The notes: generated from the sequence alone by a model not told the origin. 64,000 nucleotides of DNA from Pilimelia anulata (GCF_014647895.1 NZ_BMQB01000003.1:62001-126000); one strand, 5' to 3'. Counted from the stretch's first letter, positions 30,382-40,478 are shown. Made by a program: numbers and translations.

Positions 30382-31740
30382 CTAGCGGGTGGCGGGCAGG
30401 ACGTACTCCCGCAGGAACCGGTTCAGGTCGATGTCCTGGGCCGGGTACCCGTCGTAGCGGCTGGTGTCCTGGGTGGCGGTGACCACCATGTTCTTGCTCG
30501 GGATCACGGCGACGAACTGGCCGCCCCAGCCCCACGCCTTCTGCACCCGGACGCCGTTGATGTCGCTGATCCACCAGCCGGCGCTGTACCCCTGCCGGCG
30601 GTCGGTGACCGTGCGCGCCTCGGTGACGGTCGAGCTGGGGATGAGCCGCTTGCCGGCGTACGTCCCGTCGTCGAGGTAGAGCTGCCCGAACCGGGTCAGC
30701 TCGCGGGCCGTCAGGTACAGGTTGAACCCGCCCGAGGAGACCTGCTGCGGGTCCCGGGCCCACCGCTCGGGGGCGACGCCCATCCCGCCGAGGACGGTCT
30801 CGGCGGCCAGCTCGCAGGTGGTCCGCCCGGTGGCGGCCTGGAGCATCGCCGAGAGCACGTGCGTGTTGCCGGTGCTGTAGTTGAACCGGTTGCCGCTGCG
30901 CGGCCGGCTCAGGATGCTCGACACCCAGTTGCGCGAGCGGGCGACCTCCGACTCGGTCCGGTCCTCGACCCAGTCCAGGCCGGACGTCATCGTCAGCAGC
31001 TCGCGGACGGTCACCCGGCCCTGGCTGGCCGGGATGTTCATCTTCTTGCCGAGGACGTCGGCCGCGGTGCTGTCGAGGCTGAGCTGGCCGCGCTCGATCG
31101 CCGCGCCGACCAGCGCCTGCAGGATGCTCTTGGATGCCGAGTGGACGTTGTTGCTCTGCTGCCGGGAGCTGCCGCCGTAGTACCGCTCGTAGGCGAGCTT
31201 GCCGTTGCGGACGACGACGAAGCTGCGCACCGACGACGTCCGGGAGAGCGCGTCGCCGGCCCGGCCGAGCGCGGCCGCGTCGGTACCGGTGCCGGTCTGC
31301 ACCCGCTCGGGCCAGCCGGCGAGCGCGTCGCCGGACTCGCGGATCGGCGGGGCGTAGTCGTAGAAGCCGCCGTCGCCGACCGGCCTGCCGATGGTGGCGC
31401 ACTGGTTGCGCGCGGCCTCCCGGCTGAGGCCCGGCGGCGCCTTCGCGGTCCGCCGGTCGGTGCGGCCCGCGGCGGCCGTCCGGCCGGGCTTGGCCGTACC
31501 GGGAGTGGCCGTCGGCGTACCGGCGGCCGGGGCCGACGGGGTGGTGGCCGCGGCGTCGTCGACCGGCGCGGCGGCGTCGGTCGAGCCGGTCCGCTCGGTG
31601 GCGAACGGGAGCTGCTCACTGTCCGCGACGGCGACGGTCCCGGCGGCGACGATCAGCGCGGCGACGGCCAGGACGGCCCCACGGCTGCCGATCCGCCGGC
31701 GGTGTTGGCGGCCCGAGCGGCGATTGCCCTGGTAGCGCAT
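30382..31740 (-). CDS. Exported serine hydrolase (beta-lactamase/class C PBP fold)
   Basis: A 452-residue serine hydrolase of the beta-lactamase/penicillin-binding family; the likely substrate is a peptide or ester and is not known. A basic N-terminus with RRRIGSRGAVLAVAALIVAA (residues 14-35) is a signal anchor or signal peptide. A Thr/Ala/Pro linker follows to about 100. The nucleophile motif SxxK is Ser201-Ala-Ser-Lys204 (NVHSASKSILQ); the second motif is Tyr288 (NYSTGNTHV), and the third is WGWGGQF near residue 420, in the place of KTG. LTMTSGLDW is typical of the family. ATG 31740 has a gagagggg site upstream. The gene ends at a strong terminator. Confidence 0.85.
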   Translation of the reverse strand: MRYQGNRRSGRQHRRRIGSRGAVLAVAALIVAAGTVAVADSEQLPFATERTGSTDAAAPVDDAAATTPSAPAAGTPTATPGTAKPGRTAAAGRTDRRTAKAPPGLSREAARNQCATIGRPVGDGGFYDYAPPIRESGDALAGWPERVQTGTGTDAAALGRAGDALSRTSSVRSFVVVRNGKLAYERYYGGSSRQQSNNVHSASKSILQALVGAAIERGQLSLDSTAADVLGKKMNIPASQGRVTVRELLTMTSGLDWVEDRTESEVARSRNWVSSILSRPRSGNRFNYSTGNTHVLSAMLQAATGRTTCELAAETVLGGMGVAPERWARDPQQVSSGGFNLYLTARELTRFGQLYLDDGTYAGKRLIPSSTVTEARTVTDRRQGYSAGWWISDINGVRVQKAWGWGGQFVAVIPSKNMVVTATQDTSRYDGYPAQDIDLNRFLREYVLPATR

Positions 31741-31914
31741 CACGACCCCTCTCGCTGGCTGGCGGGTCAACTATCGCCTTGGATGCCTTGCGAGCCGCAT
31801 TGCGTTCCCTGAAGCCCTCATTAAGCTTCGCGTATGGCAAGGATTATTCGGGCATACCGGGCAGCCGAGGCCGCGCCGGGGCAGCACGGTCGGTGACCGA
31901 AAGTACGACGCCCG

Positions 31915-32505
31915 CTACCTTCCGTCGAGTCGGGCCTCGGTGGCCCAGGTGGCCCGGGCGTCGGCCAGCCGCGCGGGCAGCCCGGCCGCCCGGGCGCCGG
32001 CCACGTGCGCGGGCGCGCCGCCCACGAACACCGCCGCCCGCTCGCCGGCCAGCCGCCGCACCCGCCGGTACGCGGCCGGCTGCGGCTGGACCAGTCCGGT
32101 CCGGCTGGACACCAGCGTCCGGGCGACGTACCGGTCCGCGCCGCAGTCGCGCAGCGCCGGCTCGAACCACTCGTGCCGGTGATTGACGAGCAGCCACACG
32201 TCGACCTCGTCGGCGAGCGCCGGTAGCCAGAACAGCGCCGGCAGCGGGGCCGCCGCCCGGCGCAGCACCCGGCGCCAGCGGGCCGCCGCCGGCTCGATCC
32301 CGCAGCGGCTCGCCAGCAGCGGCCAGAACTCGGGTTCGGGCAGGTCACCCGAGTACAGCGGCTGCCGGAACTCGTACTCGAAGATCGCCGCCACCGCCGT
32401 CGCCGACCGGGCCGCGTCGGCCCCGACGACCTCGAACAGCGGGCGCATCGGGTCGGCGAACAGCACCCCGTACGCGTCCAGCAGGAGAACACGGTCCCGC
32501 GCCAT
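31915..32505 (-). CDS. HAD-like protein with altered catalytic motifs
   Basis: A 196-residue HAD superfamily protein. Motif I is LLLDAYGVLF: the nucleophile Asp10 is present but the acid/base Asp at +2 is Tyr12, as in haloacid dehalogenases. Motif II, normally Ser/Thr, reads LLVNHRHEWF with Asn. Motif IV, normally GD(S/T)xxD, reads FVGGAPAHVAGARAAGLPAR, lacking the metal-binding Asp. The Cap region is helical (residues 20-95). Phosphatase action is therefore unlikely; dehalogenase-like or non-enzymatic roles are possible. ATG 32505 has a ggagggaggt site. It is divergent from a TPR regulator. Confidence 0.75.
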   Translation of the reverse strand: MARDRVLLLDAYGVLFADPMRPLFEVVGADAARSATAVAAIFEYEFRQPLYSGDLPEPEFWPLLASRCGIEPAAARWRRVLRRAAAPLPALFWLPALADEVDVWLLVNHRHEWFEPALRDCGADRYVARTLVSSRTGLVQPQPAAYRRVRRLAGERAAVFVGGAPAHVAGARAAGLPARLADARATWATEARLDGR

Positions 32506-32713
32506 CGGCGCCACCTCCCTCCACTGTGGCCAGACGGGGCCTCGTCCGGATGGGTTCACTGCGTCACACTGTGCAGCATCACGGATGCGCGGCGGACCAG
32601 TCGACGCTCCCCACCGGACCTCTGCGGACCCGGCCGGGACCTCTCGGGGACCTTTCCCGCGAGCCGGCCCCGCACCGGCCATGGTGGTGGGGCGACCTCG
32701 GGAGGGAGCGGCT

Positions 32714-34006
32714 ATGCGGGAGCAACCCCGGACCCTGCTGGCGGCCCTGATCCAGCAGAGCGATCGCACGCTGGAGGAGTGGGCCCGCGTCCTCGCCGCC
32801 GCCGACGACGGCGCCGCGATCAGCGCCCGCCACCTCGGCCGGCTGGCCCGGGCCGAGCGCGGCGGGGCCGGGCAGCACCCGGCCACCCGGCGCGCGCTCA
32901 CCGCCGTGTTCGGGCACTCCGTCGACCGCCTCCTCTCCCCCTGGCCGCCCCCGATCGGTCCGGCCGACGGCGCCGGCGCCGCACCGCCCGACGGCGGAGG
33001 AAGGAGCACCCTGACCATGGCTGCCGAACGCGCCCGACGCTTCGCCCTGCTCACCGCCGACGCCGGTACCGCCGGCGCGGTTCTCGACCAGCTCCACGAC
33101 GACGTGCACCGGCTCACGCTGGCGTACCCGCAGCAGCCCGTCGGCGCCCTCCTGCCGGACCTGACCGAGACCCAGGACACCCTGTTCACGCTGCTCGAAC
33201 GCCGGCAGGCGCCCGGCCCGGCCCGGCGCCTGCACTTCCTCGCCGCCGTCGTCTCCGGGCTGCTGGCCAAGGCGTCGCACGACCTCGCCGAGCCGCACGC
33301 GGCCATGCTCCAGGCGCGGACCGCCGTCCTCTGCGCCGACCTCGCCGACCACGACGGGCTGCGGGCCTGGCTGCGCGGGTTGCAGTCGCTGGTCGCGTAC
33401 TGGGCCGGCCGGTACGCCGACGCCGTCCGGTACGCCGAGGCCGGTGCCGCCCTCGCCGACCGCGCCGGCGGCACCGCCGCGGTGTGGCTGCCGGTCAGCG
33501 CCGCCCGGGCGCACGCCGCGCTCGGCGACGCCGGCCGGGCGCTGGCCGCGATCCGCCGCGCCGACGACGGCTGGTCCCGGGTCCGCCCGGACGACGTCGA
33601 CGCCCTCGGCGGGATCTGCACGTTCACCCGCGCCCGGATGCTCTACTACGCCGCCGACGCGCTCGCCTGGCTGCCCGCCGAGGCCGCCACCGCCGGCCGG
33701 TACGCCGAGGCCGCCGTCGCCGCGTACGCCGACCCGCGGGACCCGGCCTGGGCCTTCGGCGACCGCGCCGGCAGCCACACCGACCTGGCCATCGCCCGGA
33801 TCGCCGGCCGCGACCTCGACGGCGCCGGCGACGCCCTGCGCCCGGTCCTCGACCTGCCCGCCGCGCAGCGGATCAACGGCGTGCGGCACTCCGTCCGCCG
33901 GGTCCAGCGCGCGCTGGTCCACGCCGGCCTCGCCGGGGCCGGCACCGGGCTCGTCGAGGAGATCGACGCATTCACCGCCGCCCCTGTCCCGGGGGTGCCC
34001 GGATAG
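32714..34006 (+). CDS. HTH/TPR regulatory protein (NsdA/NsdB-like)
   Basis: A 430-residue cytosolic protein. Residues 1-75 resemble the degenerate XRE-type start of Streptomyces developmental and antibiotic regulators of the Nsd group (LLAALIQQSDRTLEEWARVL, then AISARHLGRLARAE). The rest is a helical repeat solenoid of tetratricopeptide type, with units near residues 200-240, 250-290 and 300-340 (LRGLQSLVAYWAGRYADAVR; SAARAHAALGDAGRALAAIR). Such proteins often repress secondary metabolism; target unknown. ATG 32714 has a perfect ggaggga site. The 207-base divergent region before it holds the promoters of this gene and the HAD-like gene. A GNAT gene follows 15 bases later. Confidence 0.7.
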   Translation: MREQPRTLLAALIQQSDRTLEEWARVLAAADDGAAISARHLGRLARAERGGAGQHPATRRALTAVFGHSVDRLLSPWPPPIGPADGAGAAPPDGGGRSTLTMAAERARRFALLTADAGTAGAVLDQLHDDVHRLTLAYPQQPVGALLPDLTETQDTLFTLLERRQAPGPARRLHFLAAVVSGLLAKASHDLAEPHAAMLQARTAVLCADLADHDGLRAWLRGLQSLVAYWAGRYADAVRYAEAGAALADRAGGTAAVWLPVSAARAHAALGDAGRALAAIRRADDGWSRVRPDDVDALGGICTFTRARMLYYAADALAWLPAEAATAGRYAEAAVAAYADPRDPAWAFGDRAGSHTDLAIARIAGRDLDGAGDALRPVLDLPAAQRINGVRHSVRRVQRALVHAGLAGAGTGLVEEIDAFTAAPVPGVPG

Positions 34007-34021
34007 GGCACGATCGGGCGC

Positions 34022-34573
34022 ATGTACCCCGTGAAGCTGCGCGGCCGGGCGATCACTCTCCGGGAGTTCCGGGACGACGACGTCGCCGGCGCGCTCGCGG
34101 TCGTCGGCGACGACCGGGTCACCCGCTGGCTGTCGTTCGACGCGCGCAGCCCCGCGGCCACCGCCGACCTGGTCGCGGGCGCGATCGCCCGGTCCCGGCT
34201 GGAGCCGCGGGGGGAGTACTACCTCGCCGTCGCCGACGCCGCCGACGTGCTGGTGGGCTTCGTCCGGCTCGGGCTGGCCGGCGTCCGGGCGGCCAAGCTG
34301 GGGTACGCGGTCCGGGCCGCCGACTGGGGCCGCGGGTACGCCACCGACGCCTGCCGGACCATGCTCGACTTCGGCTTCGGCCCGCTCGGCCTGCACCGGG
34401 TCTCCGCCGCGGTCGGGCCGGACAACGCGGCGTCGCTGGCCGTCGTCCGCAAGCTCGGCATGCGGCACGAGGGGCGGCTGCGCGACCACGTCCACACCAA
34501 CGACGCCTGGCGGGACTCGGAGCTGTTCTCGATCCTGCGCGCCGAGTGGCCCGGCGGCCCCGCCGCCGGCTGA
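34022..34573 (+). CDS. GNAT N-acetyltransferase (RimJ/RimL-like)
   Basis: A 183-residue acetyl-CoA-dependent N-acetyltransferase of the RimJ/RimL branch, which acetylates protein N-termini or small amines. Seen motifs: ITLREFRDDDVAGALAVVGD at the start, the acetyl-CoA loop region YAVRAADWGRGYATDACRTM, then LGLHRVSAAVGPDNAASLAV and VRKLGMRHEGRLRDHV. ATG 34022 follows the TPR regulator by 15 bases, so the two may form an operon. The substrate cannot be inferred. Confidence 0.85.
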   Translation: MYPVKLRGRAITLREFRDDDVAGALAVVGDDRVTRWLSFDARSPAATADLVAGAIARSRLEPRGEYYLAVADAADVLVGFVRLGLAGVRAAKLGYAVRAADWGRGYATDACRTMLDFGFGPLGLHRVSAAVGPDNAASLAVVRKLGMRHEGRLRDHVHTNDAWRDSELFSILRAEWPGGPAAG

Positions 34574-34986
34574 CCCCGGGGAAGGCCAGCGACGCCGGGA
34601 CCGCCGGCCGTCCGGATGCCCCGCGGCGGCCGACCACCGGCCGGGGCCGGGTCGCGGGCCGGGGAGCCGACCCGCGGACGCCCGGCCGCGACGGGCCGAT
34701 GCCGCGGCCGGGCGGGTGCCGCTCCGGCCGCGACGGCCGGCGGGGCCGCGGGCGCCGGGAGCGGCCCGCTCCGCACGGGCCGGCCCCGGTACCGCGTGTC
34801 GCGCCGCGTGGGATGACTCGCCCGGGAGCCGCAGCGCCCGCACAGCTCACCCCGCCGACCCGGGCGCCCGCTGTGCCGAACCCATGAGCGAGCTGTGGAT
34901 CGAATTGCCGTCCGGGCAATAACGGCAACTCGCCGCGTCAGCGGCCGGCCGGTCCAACAATGGGGGTTGATCCGGGGGGTGACCGC
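34574..34986. other. Intergenic region, no gene seen
   Basis: This 413-base gap between the GNAT and chemoreceptor genes is very G+C rich to about 34860 and has no frame with a recognisable domain. Near 34905-34930 a short inverted repeat ttgccgt/acggcaa surrounds ccgggcaata; the promoter of the chemoreceptor is probably there. Confidence 0.5.
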
Positions 34987-36570
34987 ATGGCAATGGGGGC
35001 GTGGCTGAGCAGCCGCAGCATCACCGCCAAACTCGGCGGGGTCGCGGGGCTGGCGCTCGCCGCCGTGGCCGTGACCACCACGGTGGCGGCGATCGGTCTG
35101 ACGAATGCCGCCGACCGGGCGCAGGACTCCGCCGCCGCCGGCGCCAGGGTCCGCGCGCAGATGGAGGCGGACATGGCGCACGACGCCATCCGCTCCGACG
35201 TGCTCCGGCTCCGGCTGGCCACCGACCCGGCCGAGCGCCGGGAGGCGACCGCCGACCTGGCCGAGCACAGCAAGATCCTCCGGGACCAGGTCGCCGACTT
35301 CCGCGACGGCGGGTACCACCCCGACGTCCGCGCGGCCGCCGCCGTCGTACTGCCCGAGGTCGACCGGTACGTCACGCTGGCCAACGAGGTCGCCCGGCTC
35401 GCCACCGCGGGCGCCGACAGCGGCGCGGCCGCCGGCCGGTTCCAGGTCAGCTTCGCCGCCGTCGAGGACGGCATGCCGGCCATCACCGACGCGCTGGAGG
35501 CCGAGGCGACCGCCGCCGCGCGGGCCGTCGGCGACCAGCGAACCACCGCGATGTGGCTGCTCGGCATCGCCGCGCTCGGCGCCGCGGTGATCCTGCTCGT
35601 CGGCATCCGCTGGGTGCTGGCCAGCATCCGCCGGCCGCTGCGCGAGGTGTCCGCCGTCCTGCGGGCGATGGCCGACGGCGACCTCACCCGCGAGCCCATG
35701 GTCACCTCCGAGGACGAGATCGGGGCGATGGCCGAGGCGCTCTGCCGCACCCTGGAGAGTCTGCGCACGGCCGTCGGCGCGGTCACCCACTCGGCCGAGC
35801 AGCTCGGCACGTCGGCCGGCGAGATGTCCGGCCTGGCCGACCGGATCGCCGCCGCGGCGGGTGACGCCAGCGCGCAGGCCGGCACGGTCACCGAGACCTC
35901 GACCGAGGTGTCGCACAACATCAGCGTCGTCGCCCGCGGCGGCGAGGAGCTGGGCCAGTCGATCACCGAGATCGCCCGCAACGCCGAGGACGCCGTCCGG
36001 GTCGCCGGCGAGGCCGTGCAGATGGCCCAGCAGACCAACGCCGGCATGGTGAAGCTGGACGAGTCCTCGGCCGAGATCGGCTCGGTGGTCCAGACGATCA
36101 ACTCGATCGCCGAGCAGACCAACCTGCTCGCGCTCAACGCGACGATCGAGGCCGCCCGGGCCGGCGAGGCCGGCAAGGGCTTCGCCGTCGTCGCCGGCGA
36201 GGTCAAGGACCTGGCGCAGGAGACCGCGCGGGCCACCGAGGACATCGCGGCCCGGGTCCGCACGATGCAGGAGGACACCGCCCGCGCGGTCGACGGCATC
36301 GCCCAGATCGCCTCGATCATCGAACGGATCAACAGCTACCAGACGACGATCGCCTCCGCGGTCACCGAGCAGTCGGCGACGGCGGCGGAGATGCACCGCA
36401 GCATGGCGGTGGCGGCGGACCGCGGCGAGCAGATCACCCAGTCCATGCACGGGCTGTCCCGGGCGGCCGAGGTCTCGGCCGGGGAGGCGGCGGCGTCGCG
36501 GGCGGGGGCGGGGCGGCTGAGTTCGCTGTCCGAGGAGCTGGTGGCGCTGGTCCGGGCGTTCAAGTACTGA
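34987..36570 (+). CDS. Methyl-accepting chemotaxis protein
   Basis: A 527-residue transmembrane chemoreceptor. TM1 covers about residues 16-38, the extracellular helical-bundle sensor 40-186, TM2 187-211, HAMP about 208-262 and the signalling domain 263-525. The tip hairpin, [20 protein letters not shown] then [20 protein letters not shown], is canonical, so coupling to CheW/CheA is expected. Ligand unknown; the sensor looks like a four-helix bundle. No other chemotaxis gene is in the window. ATG 34987 is used; GTG at 34960 would add nine residues. The gene ends at a perfect terminator. A chemoreceptor together with pilin genes may point to surface motility or motile spores. Confidence 0.92.
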   Translation: MAMGAWLSSRSITAKLGGVAGLALAAVAVTTTVAAIGLTNAADRAQDSAAAGARVRAQMEADMAHDAIRSDVLRLRLATDPAERREATADLAEHSKILRDQVADFRDGGYHPDVRAAAAVVLPEVDRYVTLANEVARLATAGADSGAAAGRFQVSFAAVEDGMPAITDALEAEATAAARAVGDQRTTAMWLLGIAALGAAVILLVGIRWVLASIRRPLREVSAVLRAMADGDLTREPMVTSEDEIGAMAEALCRTLESLRTAVGAVTHSAEQLGTSAGEMSGLADRIAAAAGDASAQAGTVTETSTEVSHNISVVARGGEELGQSITEIARNAEDAVRVAGEAVQMAQQTNAGMVKLDESSAEIGSVVQTINSIAEQTNLLALNATIEAARAGEAGKGFAVVAGEVKDLAQETARATEDIAARVRTMQEDTARAVDGIAQIASIIERINSYQTTIASAVTEQSATAAEMHRSMAVAADRGEQITQSMHGLSRAAEVSAGEAAASRAGAGRLSSLSEELVALVRAFKY

Positions 36571-36598
36571 GGCCGTTCCCGGCGGCCGGTCGCGCGCG

Positions 36599-36631
36599 GA
36601 AGCGGCCCGGTCCAGTGGACCGGGCCGCTTC
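36599..36631. terminator. Bidirectional terminator hairpin
   Basis: Perfect 16-bp arms gaagcggcccggtcca and tggaccgggccgcttc around a single g, between the convergent chemoreceptor and LVIVD genes, followed on the plus strand by ctgtcgcgctgcctta. Confidence 0.8.
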
Positions 36632-36656
36632 CTGTCGCGCTGCCTTACCTACCGGA

Positions 36657-37988
36657 TCAGGTGCCCGGCGGGAACGGGCCGGTGCCCGTGCCCACGGCCT
36701 CGCCGGTCGGCTTGATCAGGAACAGGCCGATGCCCATCGAGCCCACCGGGATCGCGCCGCTGCGCAGCGGGCGCAGGATCATCCAGGTGTGGCTGTAGCC
36801 GCTGCTGTCGCTGTTCGGCTCGGTGTCGAAGTAGCCCAGCTCGGAGAGCTTGCCGTTGGCGAACTGGCCGGCGTCCCGGATCCGCAGGCCGCCCTTGTAG
36901 GCCGCCTGGTACGCCCGGTTGCCGACGGTGTAGCAGTTGTGGTTCACCGCCTCGTAGGAGTCCTTGGCGTTGACCGTGAACTTCGGCGCGTCCAGCTTCT
37001 CGATGTTGAACAGGATGTTCCAGCTACCGCCCTTGGTCGAGGCGGTCTCGTCGTTGATGCTCAGGAACTTCATGTCCTCGGTGAAGCAGCCCTGGTGGGT
37101 GAAGCTCGCGCCCGGGTAGCTGGTCTTGGACAGGACCTTGATGCTGGACTTGTCGGTGACGTCCAGGATCGTGATCGTCTTGCCCTGGCCGGTGAAGTTG
37201 AACGCGATCTCCTTGCCGGTGTACCGCGTGTCCGGGCCGTTGTAGTTCCAGACCAGCGCCTCGTGCGAGTAGACCTCGGACGAGTAGCAGGCGACCTGCT
37301 TGAGGTTCAGCGGGTCCTTGATGTCGATCACCGTGATGCCGCTGTTGCAGCTACTGGCGCCCGACGCGTACAGGAAGCCGGTCTTCTGGTTGATCCACAG
37401 CGTGTGGCTGTTGGTCAGCCCCTTGAAGTGGGCGTCCTCCTTGAAGGTCTGCGCGCTGGTCACGTTGCGCAGCTTCTCCAGGTTGAAGACCTGGATGCCG
37501 TTGTTCACGGAGTCCTTGCCGGTGAACATCCAGTTCTTGTACACGCGCACGTCGGTCCAGGTGGCCTTCACGCCGTTGTACGACGGGAGGTTGCCCAGGT
37601 AGACCGGCTTCAGCGGGTCGGTGACCTTGACGAACGAGATGCCGTTGTCCCGGCCGAACAGGACGTACTCGTCCTTGGTCTGCTCGTCGTACCACTCCCA
37701 CATGCTCGACGAGCTGTTGCTGCCGCCGATCGTGTTCTGCGGGGTGAAGCTGAGCAGCTCGACGTTCTTGCACGGGTACTTGTCGATCTTGCCGTTCACG
37801 CACGCCTGCGGCGCGCCGCTGATCGCCTCCGGCGCCTGCCAGCCCGGCCGGTACTCCTTGAGGATGGCGGCGGCCTCGGCCTTGCCCTCCTCGGTACGGG
37901 TGTCGTGGGCGGCCGCGGGCAGGCCCGCCGCGAGGGCGAGCGCGACCACGCCGAGCACGATGCCGGCCTTGCGGGTTCTGTTGTCCAT
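36657..37988 (-). CDS. Secreted LVIVD repeat / choice-of-anchor B protein
   Basis: A 443-residue secreted beta-propeller-like protein. Signal peptide: residues 1-27 (KAGIVLGVVALALAAGLPAAA). The mature part has several LVIVD-type blades, for example NGISFVKVTDPLKPVYLGNL, NGIQVFNLEKLRNV, SGITVIDIKDPLNLKQVACY and KTITILDVTDKSSIKVLS, and Cys pairs. Such 'choice-of-anchor B' proteins are extracellular and their role is unknown. Codon use is rich in Lys and Asn compared with neighbours, as usual for extracellular repeat proteins. ATG 37988 follows ggagtcccc (gaggagt). The 261-base gap upstream holds an AT-rich promoter zone near 38150-38180. Confidence 0.82.
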   Translation of the reverse strand: MDNRTRKAGIVLGVVALALAAGLPAAAHDTRTEEGKAEAAAILKEYRPGWQAPEAISGAPQACVNGKIDKYPCKNVELLSFTPQNTIGGSNSSSSMWEWYDEQTKDEYVLFGRDNGISFVKVTDPLKPVYLGNLPSYNGVKATWTDVRVYKNWMFTGKDSVNNGIQVFNLEKLRNVTSAQTFKEDAHFKGLTNSHTLWINQKTGFLYASGASSCNSGITVIDIKDPLNLKQVACYSSEVYSHEALVWNYNGPDTRYTGKEIAFNFTGQGKTITILDVTDKSSIKVLSKTSYPGASFTHQGCFTEDMKFLSINDETASTKGGSWNILFNIEKLDAPKFTVNAKDSYEAVNHNCYTVGNRAYQAAYKGGLRIRDAGQFANGKLSELGYFDTEPNSDSSGYSHTWMILRPLRSGAIPVGSMGIGLFLIKPTGEAVGTGTGPFPPGT

Positions 37989-38249
37989 GAGGGGGACTCC
38001 TCTCCGGGCACCCGGGCGGCGAGCGCCGGCGGGGGCCTGAAGCTGTCGGGTGCGAGGGGGTGGGATTTTTCGGGCACACGCTCGCCCGGACCGGCGCCCG
38101 CGGGGGCACCGGCGCGCGCCACGGGGGCTGCGACGCGCGGGTGTGGCAGCCGTTACATAGACAGCAGTTAATAGCAGACCGGCCGGCTCGTCAACACGCA
38201 GGTCACGCGCCGATGCCCATCCGCCTCGGTCTATCCGGCCAGCGGGTGA

Positions 38250-40334
38250 TCACGAACGGTGGGTGATCGGCAGCGCCGCGTCGTTGTCGGTCGGGGTGGC
38301 GGCGGGGAGGGTCCCGGCGTCGCAGCCACCGGGGTCGGCCGGGACGGTCTCCGGCGGGGCGGCGGCGGGCGGCGCCACGCAGGCGACCGCGAACGCCGCA
38401 CCGCCGCGTGGTTGCCCGGCGCCGGACCGCGGGGTGCCGGGCGGGCGGACGACCAGGTCCAGGGCGAGGCCGGCGGCGTCCGGGGCGAGCGGCCCGCCGA
38501 GCACGCAGTCGACCACCACGCCGGCCCGAGCAGCACCGCGGCCGGTCGGAGAACCGCGGCCGGTCGGGGCACCGCGTTCGGTCGGGGCGGTGACGGGGCG
38601 GGTGGACGAGGAGGCGGGGTCGGGCGGGAAGGCAGCGGGGCGGGCCGGGGCGGTGGCGGGGTGGGGCGGGGTGCAGCGGGCGAGGACGTGCGGGGCCGGG
38701 AGGGCGCGGACCGCCGTGCCGGGCGGGAACGCGAACCGGATCGTCGCGCCCGCCGGGACCAGCCCGGTCGCCGCCGCCGGGTCGAGGCGGTTCACCGCCC
38801 AGCCGCGGAGCACCACGGCGCCGGGGTGGTCGGGGTCGGCGGGGAGCGCGGCCAGGCGCATCGCCAGGTTGACCCGGTCGGCGGGGGCCAGGGCGGCGTC
38901 GACGTTGTGGCCGGCGGGGTCGACCTCGTCGGGCTGGCGCCGCTTGTCGTGCAGGCCGGTGGGGCACTCGACGACCGGGCGGGTCGCGGCGCACAGCGGC
39001 CCCTCGTCGTCGGCCGGCGCCGTCGCGGGTGGTTCGCCGGGCCCGGCGGGGTCGAGGTGGCTGACGCCGAGCGTCGCCGCGCGGCCCTGCGGCGCGGCCG
39101 TCGGACAATCCGGCCCCACCCCGGCCCGCTCCGGCGCGGTGGCGTGGCAACCGGGGGTGCCGGGGCCGGCGGCCACCGCGCCGACGATCCGCAGCCGCGC
39201 GGCGCCGGCCGGGCGCAGCGTGCCCGCGAGCGCCACCTCCACCTCGCGGGTGGCGCAGGTCCACGCCGCCGGCCGTACGGTCAGCCCGGTCACGCCCTCG
39301 CTCGTGGCGCCGGCGACGAGCGATACCCCGCGCAGGCAGTCGCCCGGCGCGACGGCGAGCTTCGCCCGGACGCCGGTCAGCGGCGCGGTCCCCTGGTTGA
39401 ACACCTGCCCGGCCTGCACGTACTCCTCCCCGAGCCGGCAGACCGCCAGCGGCGCCGACCCGCACGGCCCGGCATCCGCGGACAGCCGCGCCGCCACATC
39501 CCGCACGTTGCCCCGCCGCGGCCCGACCCGCCACACCCCCGCCGCAGCCTCCCCGACCCGATCGACCCGATCGACCGGACCGACCCGATCGGCGCCACCG
39601 GCCGGATCGACCCGATCAACGGGGTCGGCCGGAGCGCCGGCAGCCGGCTCGCCGGCGGCGGGTGGGGTGGTGGTGCGGCCGGGCCAGTCCGGCAGGAGGC
39701 CGACGTCGACCGGGCCGGCCGGGGCGGGGTCGAGCGGCAGTTCGAGGAGCTGGTTGCGGACGGGGAAGCCGTTGTCCGGACCGGGCCCGGCCGGGCAGTC
39801 GAGCACGTCCGCCGCGAAGCACTGCGACCGCAGCCAGCCGGTGTGCAGCACCAGCCGCCCGGCGCGCGGCAGGCCGTCGATCCGGTACCGCCCGGCGGCG
39901 TCCGTGACCGCCGACGCGCCGGTGCTCGGCTCCTGCAACCGCAGCCCCGGCAGGCCGGGTTCGTCGGCGGCGCGCCGGCCGTCGTTGTCCCGGTCGTGGT
40001 ACACCCGCCCCTCGACCGACACGCCCGCGGACCCGGCGGCGGCGGGCGGCGCGCCGGGGCCGACGACCGCGGCCAGCACACCGGCGACGACGAACGCCGC
40101 CCGCGACCCGGCCGCCTCCCGCACGGCCCCGGACGCCGGCCGCGAACACCCCCGGCCCCACCCGCCGGTGCCGCGCCCGAACAACGCCGCCACGCCTGAC
40201 GCGCCCGGGCCGCGCGACCGGAACGCTCGGCGTGGCGCGCTCCGGCGGCGGGACACGCCGAGGGGTACCGGCATCGCGGCAACCGGCGGCGCGGCGGGGG
40301 ACGGTGGGGCGGCGGGACGGGGCGGCAGGGCCAT
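38250..40334 (-). CDS. Secreted SdrD B-like domain protein
   Basis: A 694-residue exported surface or secreted protein. The first 85 residues are Pro/Arg-rich; a hydrophobic helix (AAFVVAGVLAAVVGPGAPPAA) follows at about 81-101, so the true start may be a GTG nearer to it and the ATG at 40334 is only the best by ribosome site (gagg). Then comes an SdrD B-type domain (VSVEGRVYHDRDNDGRRAAD, PGLPGLRLQEPSTG, VTDAAGRYRIDGLPRAGRL). Later parts look like conserved-repeat (DUF11-like) beta domains rich in Cys, with low-complexity linkers made of repeats such as DRVDRVG and PTGRGSPTGRG. No LPxTG or C-terminal helix is present. Confidence 0.65.
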   Translation of the reverse strand: MALPPRPAAPPSPAAPPVAAMPVPLGVSRRRSAPRRAFRSRGPGASGVAALFGRGTGGWGRGCSRPASGAVREAAGSRAAFVVAGVLAAVVGPGAPPAAAGSAGVSVEGRVYHDRDNDGRRAADEPGLPGLRLQEPSTGASAVTDAAGRYRIDGLPRAGRLVLHTGWLRSQCFAADVLDCPAGPGPDNGFPVRNQLLELPLDPAPAGPVDVGLLPDWPGRTTTPPAAGEPAAGAPADPVDRVDPAGGADRVGPVDRVDRVGEAAAGVWRVGPRRGNVRDVAARLSADAGPCGSAPLAVCRLGEEYVQAGQVFNQGTAPLTGVRAKLAVAPGDCLRGVSLVAGATSEGVTGLTVRPAAWTCATREVEVALAGTLRPAGAARLRIVGAVAAGPGTPGCHATAPERAGVGPDCPTAAPQGRAATLGVSHLDPAGPGEPPATAPADDEGPLCAATRPVVECPTGLHDKRRQPDEVDPAGHNVDAALAPADRVNLAMRLAALPADPDHPGAVVLRGWAVNRLDPAAATGLVPAGATIRFAFPPGTAVRALPAPHVLARCTPPHPATAPARPAAFPPDPASSSTRPVTAPTERGAPTGRGSPTGRGAARAGVVVDCVLGGPLAPDAAGLALDLVVRPPGTPRSGAGQPRGGAAFAVACVAPPAAAPPETVPADPGGCDAGTLPAATPTDNDAALPITHRS

Positions 40335-40478
40335 GCTGACCTCGACGGAGTGAGCACAGTGGTCGGTGCAGGCTACCCACCCTCGACCGGGCGTGCTGTC
40401 GGCCATCCGACAGTGAGGGGCCGGTTGATCCCGTACGGTCACGACGACACCGACATCGATGAGAGAGGGTGACGGGGG

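Noticed and set aside
34884..34922. 12-codon ORF before the chemoreceptor
   Set aside because: Too short and without a ribosome site to support.
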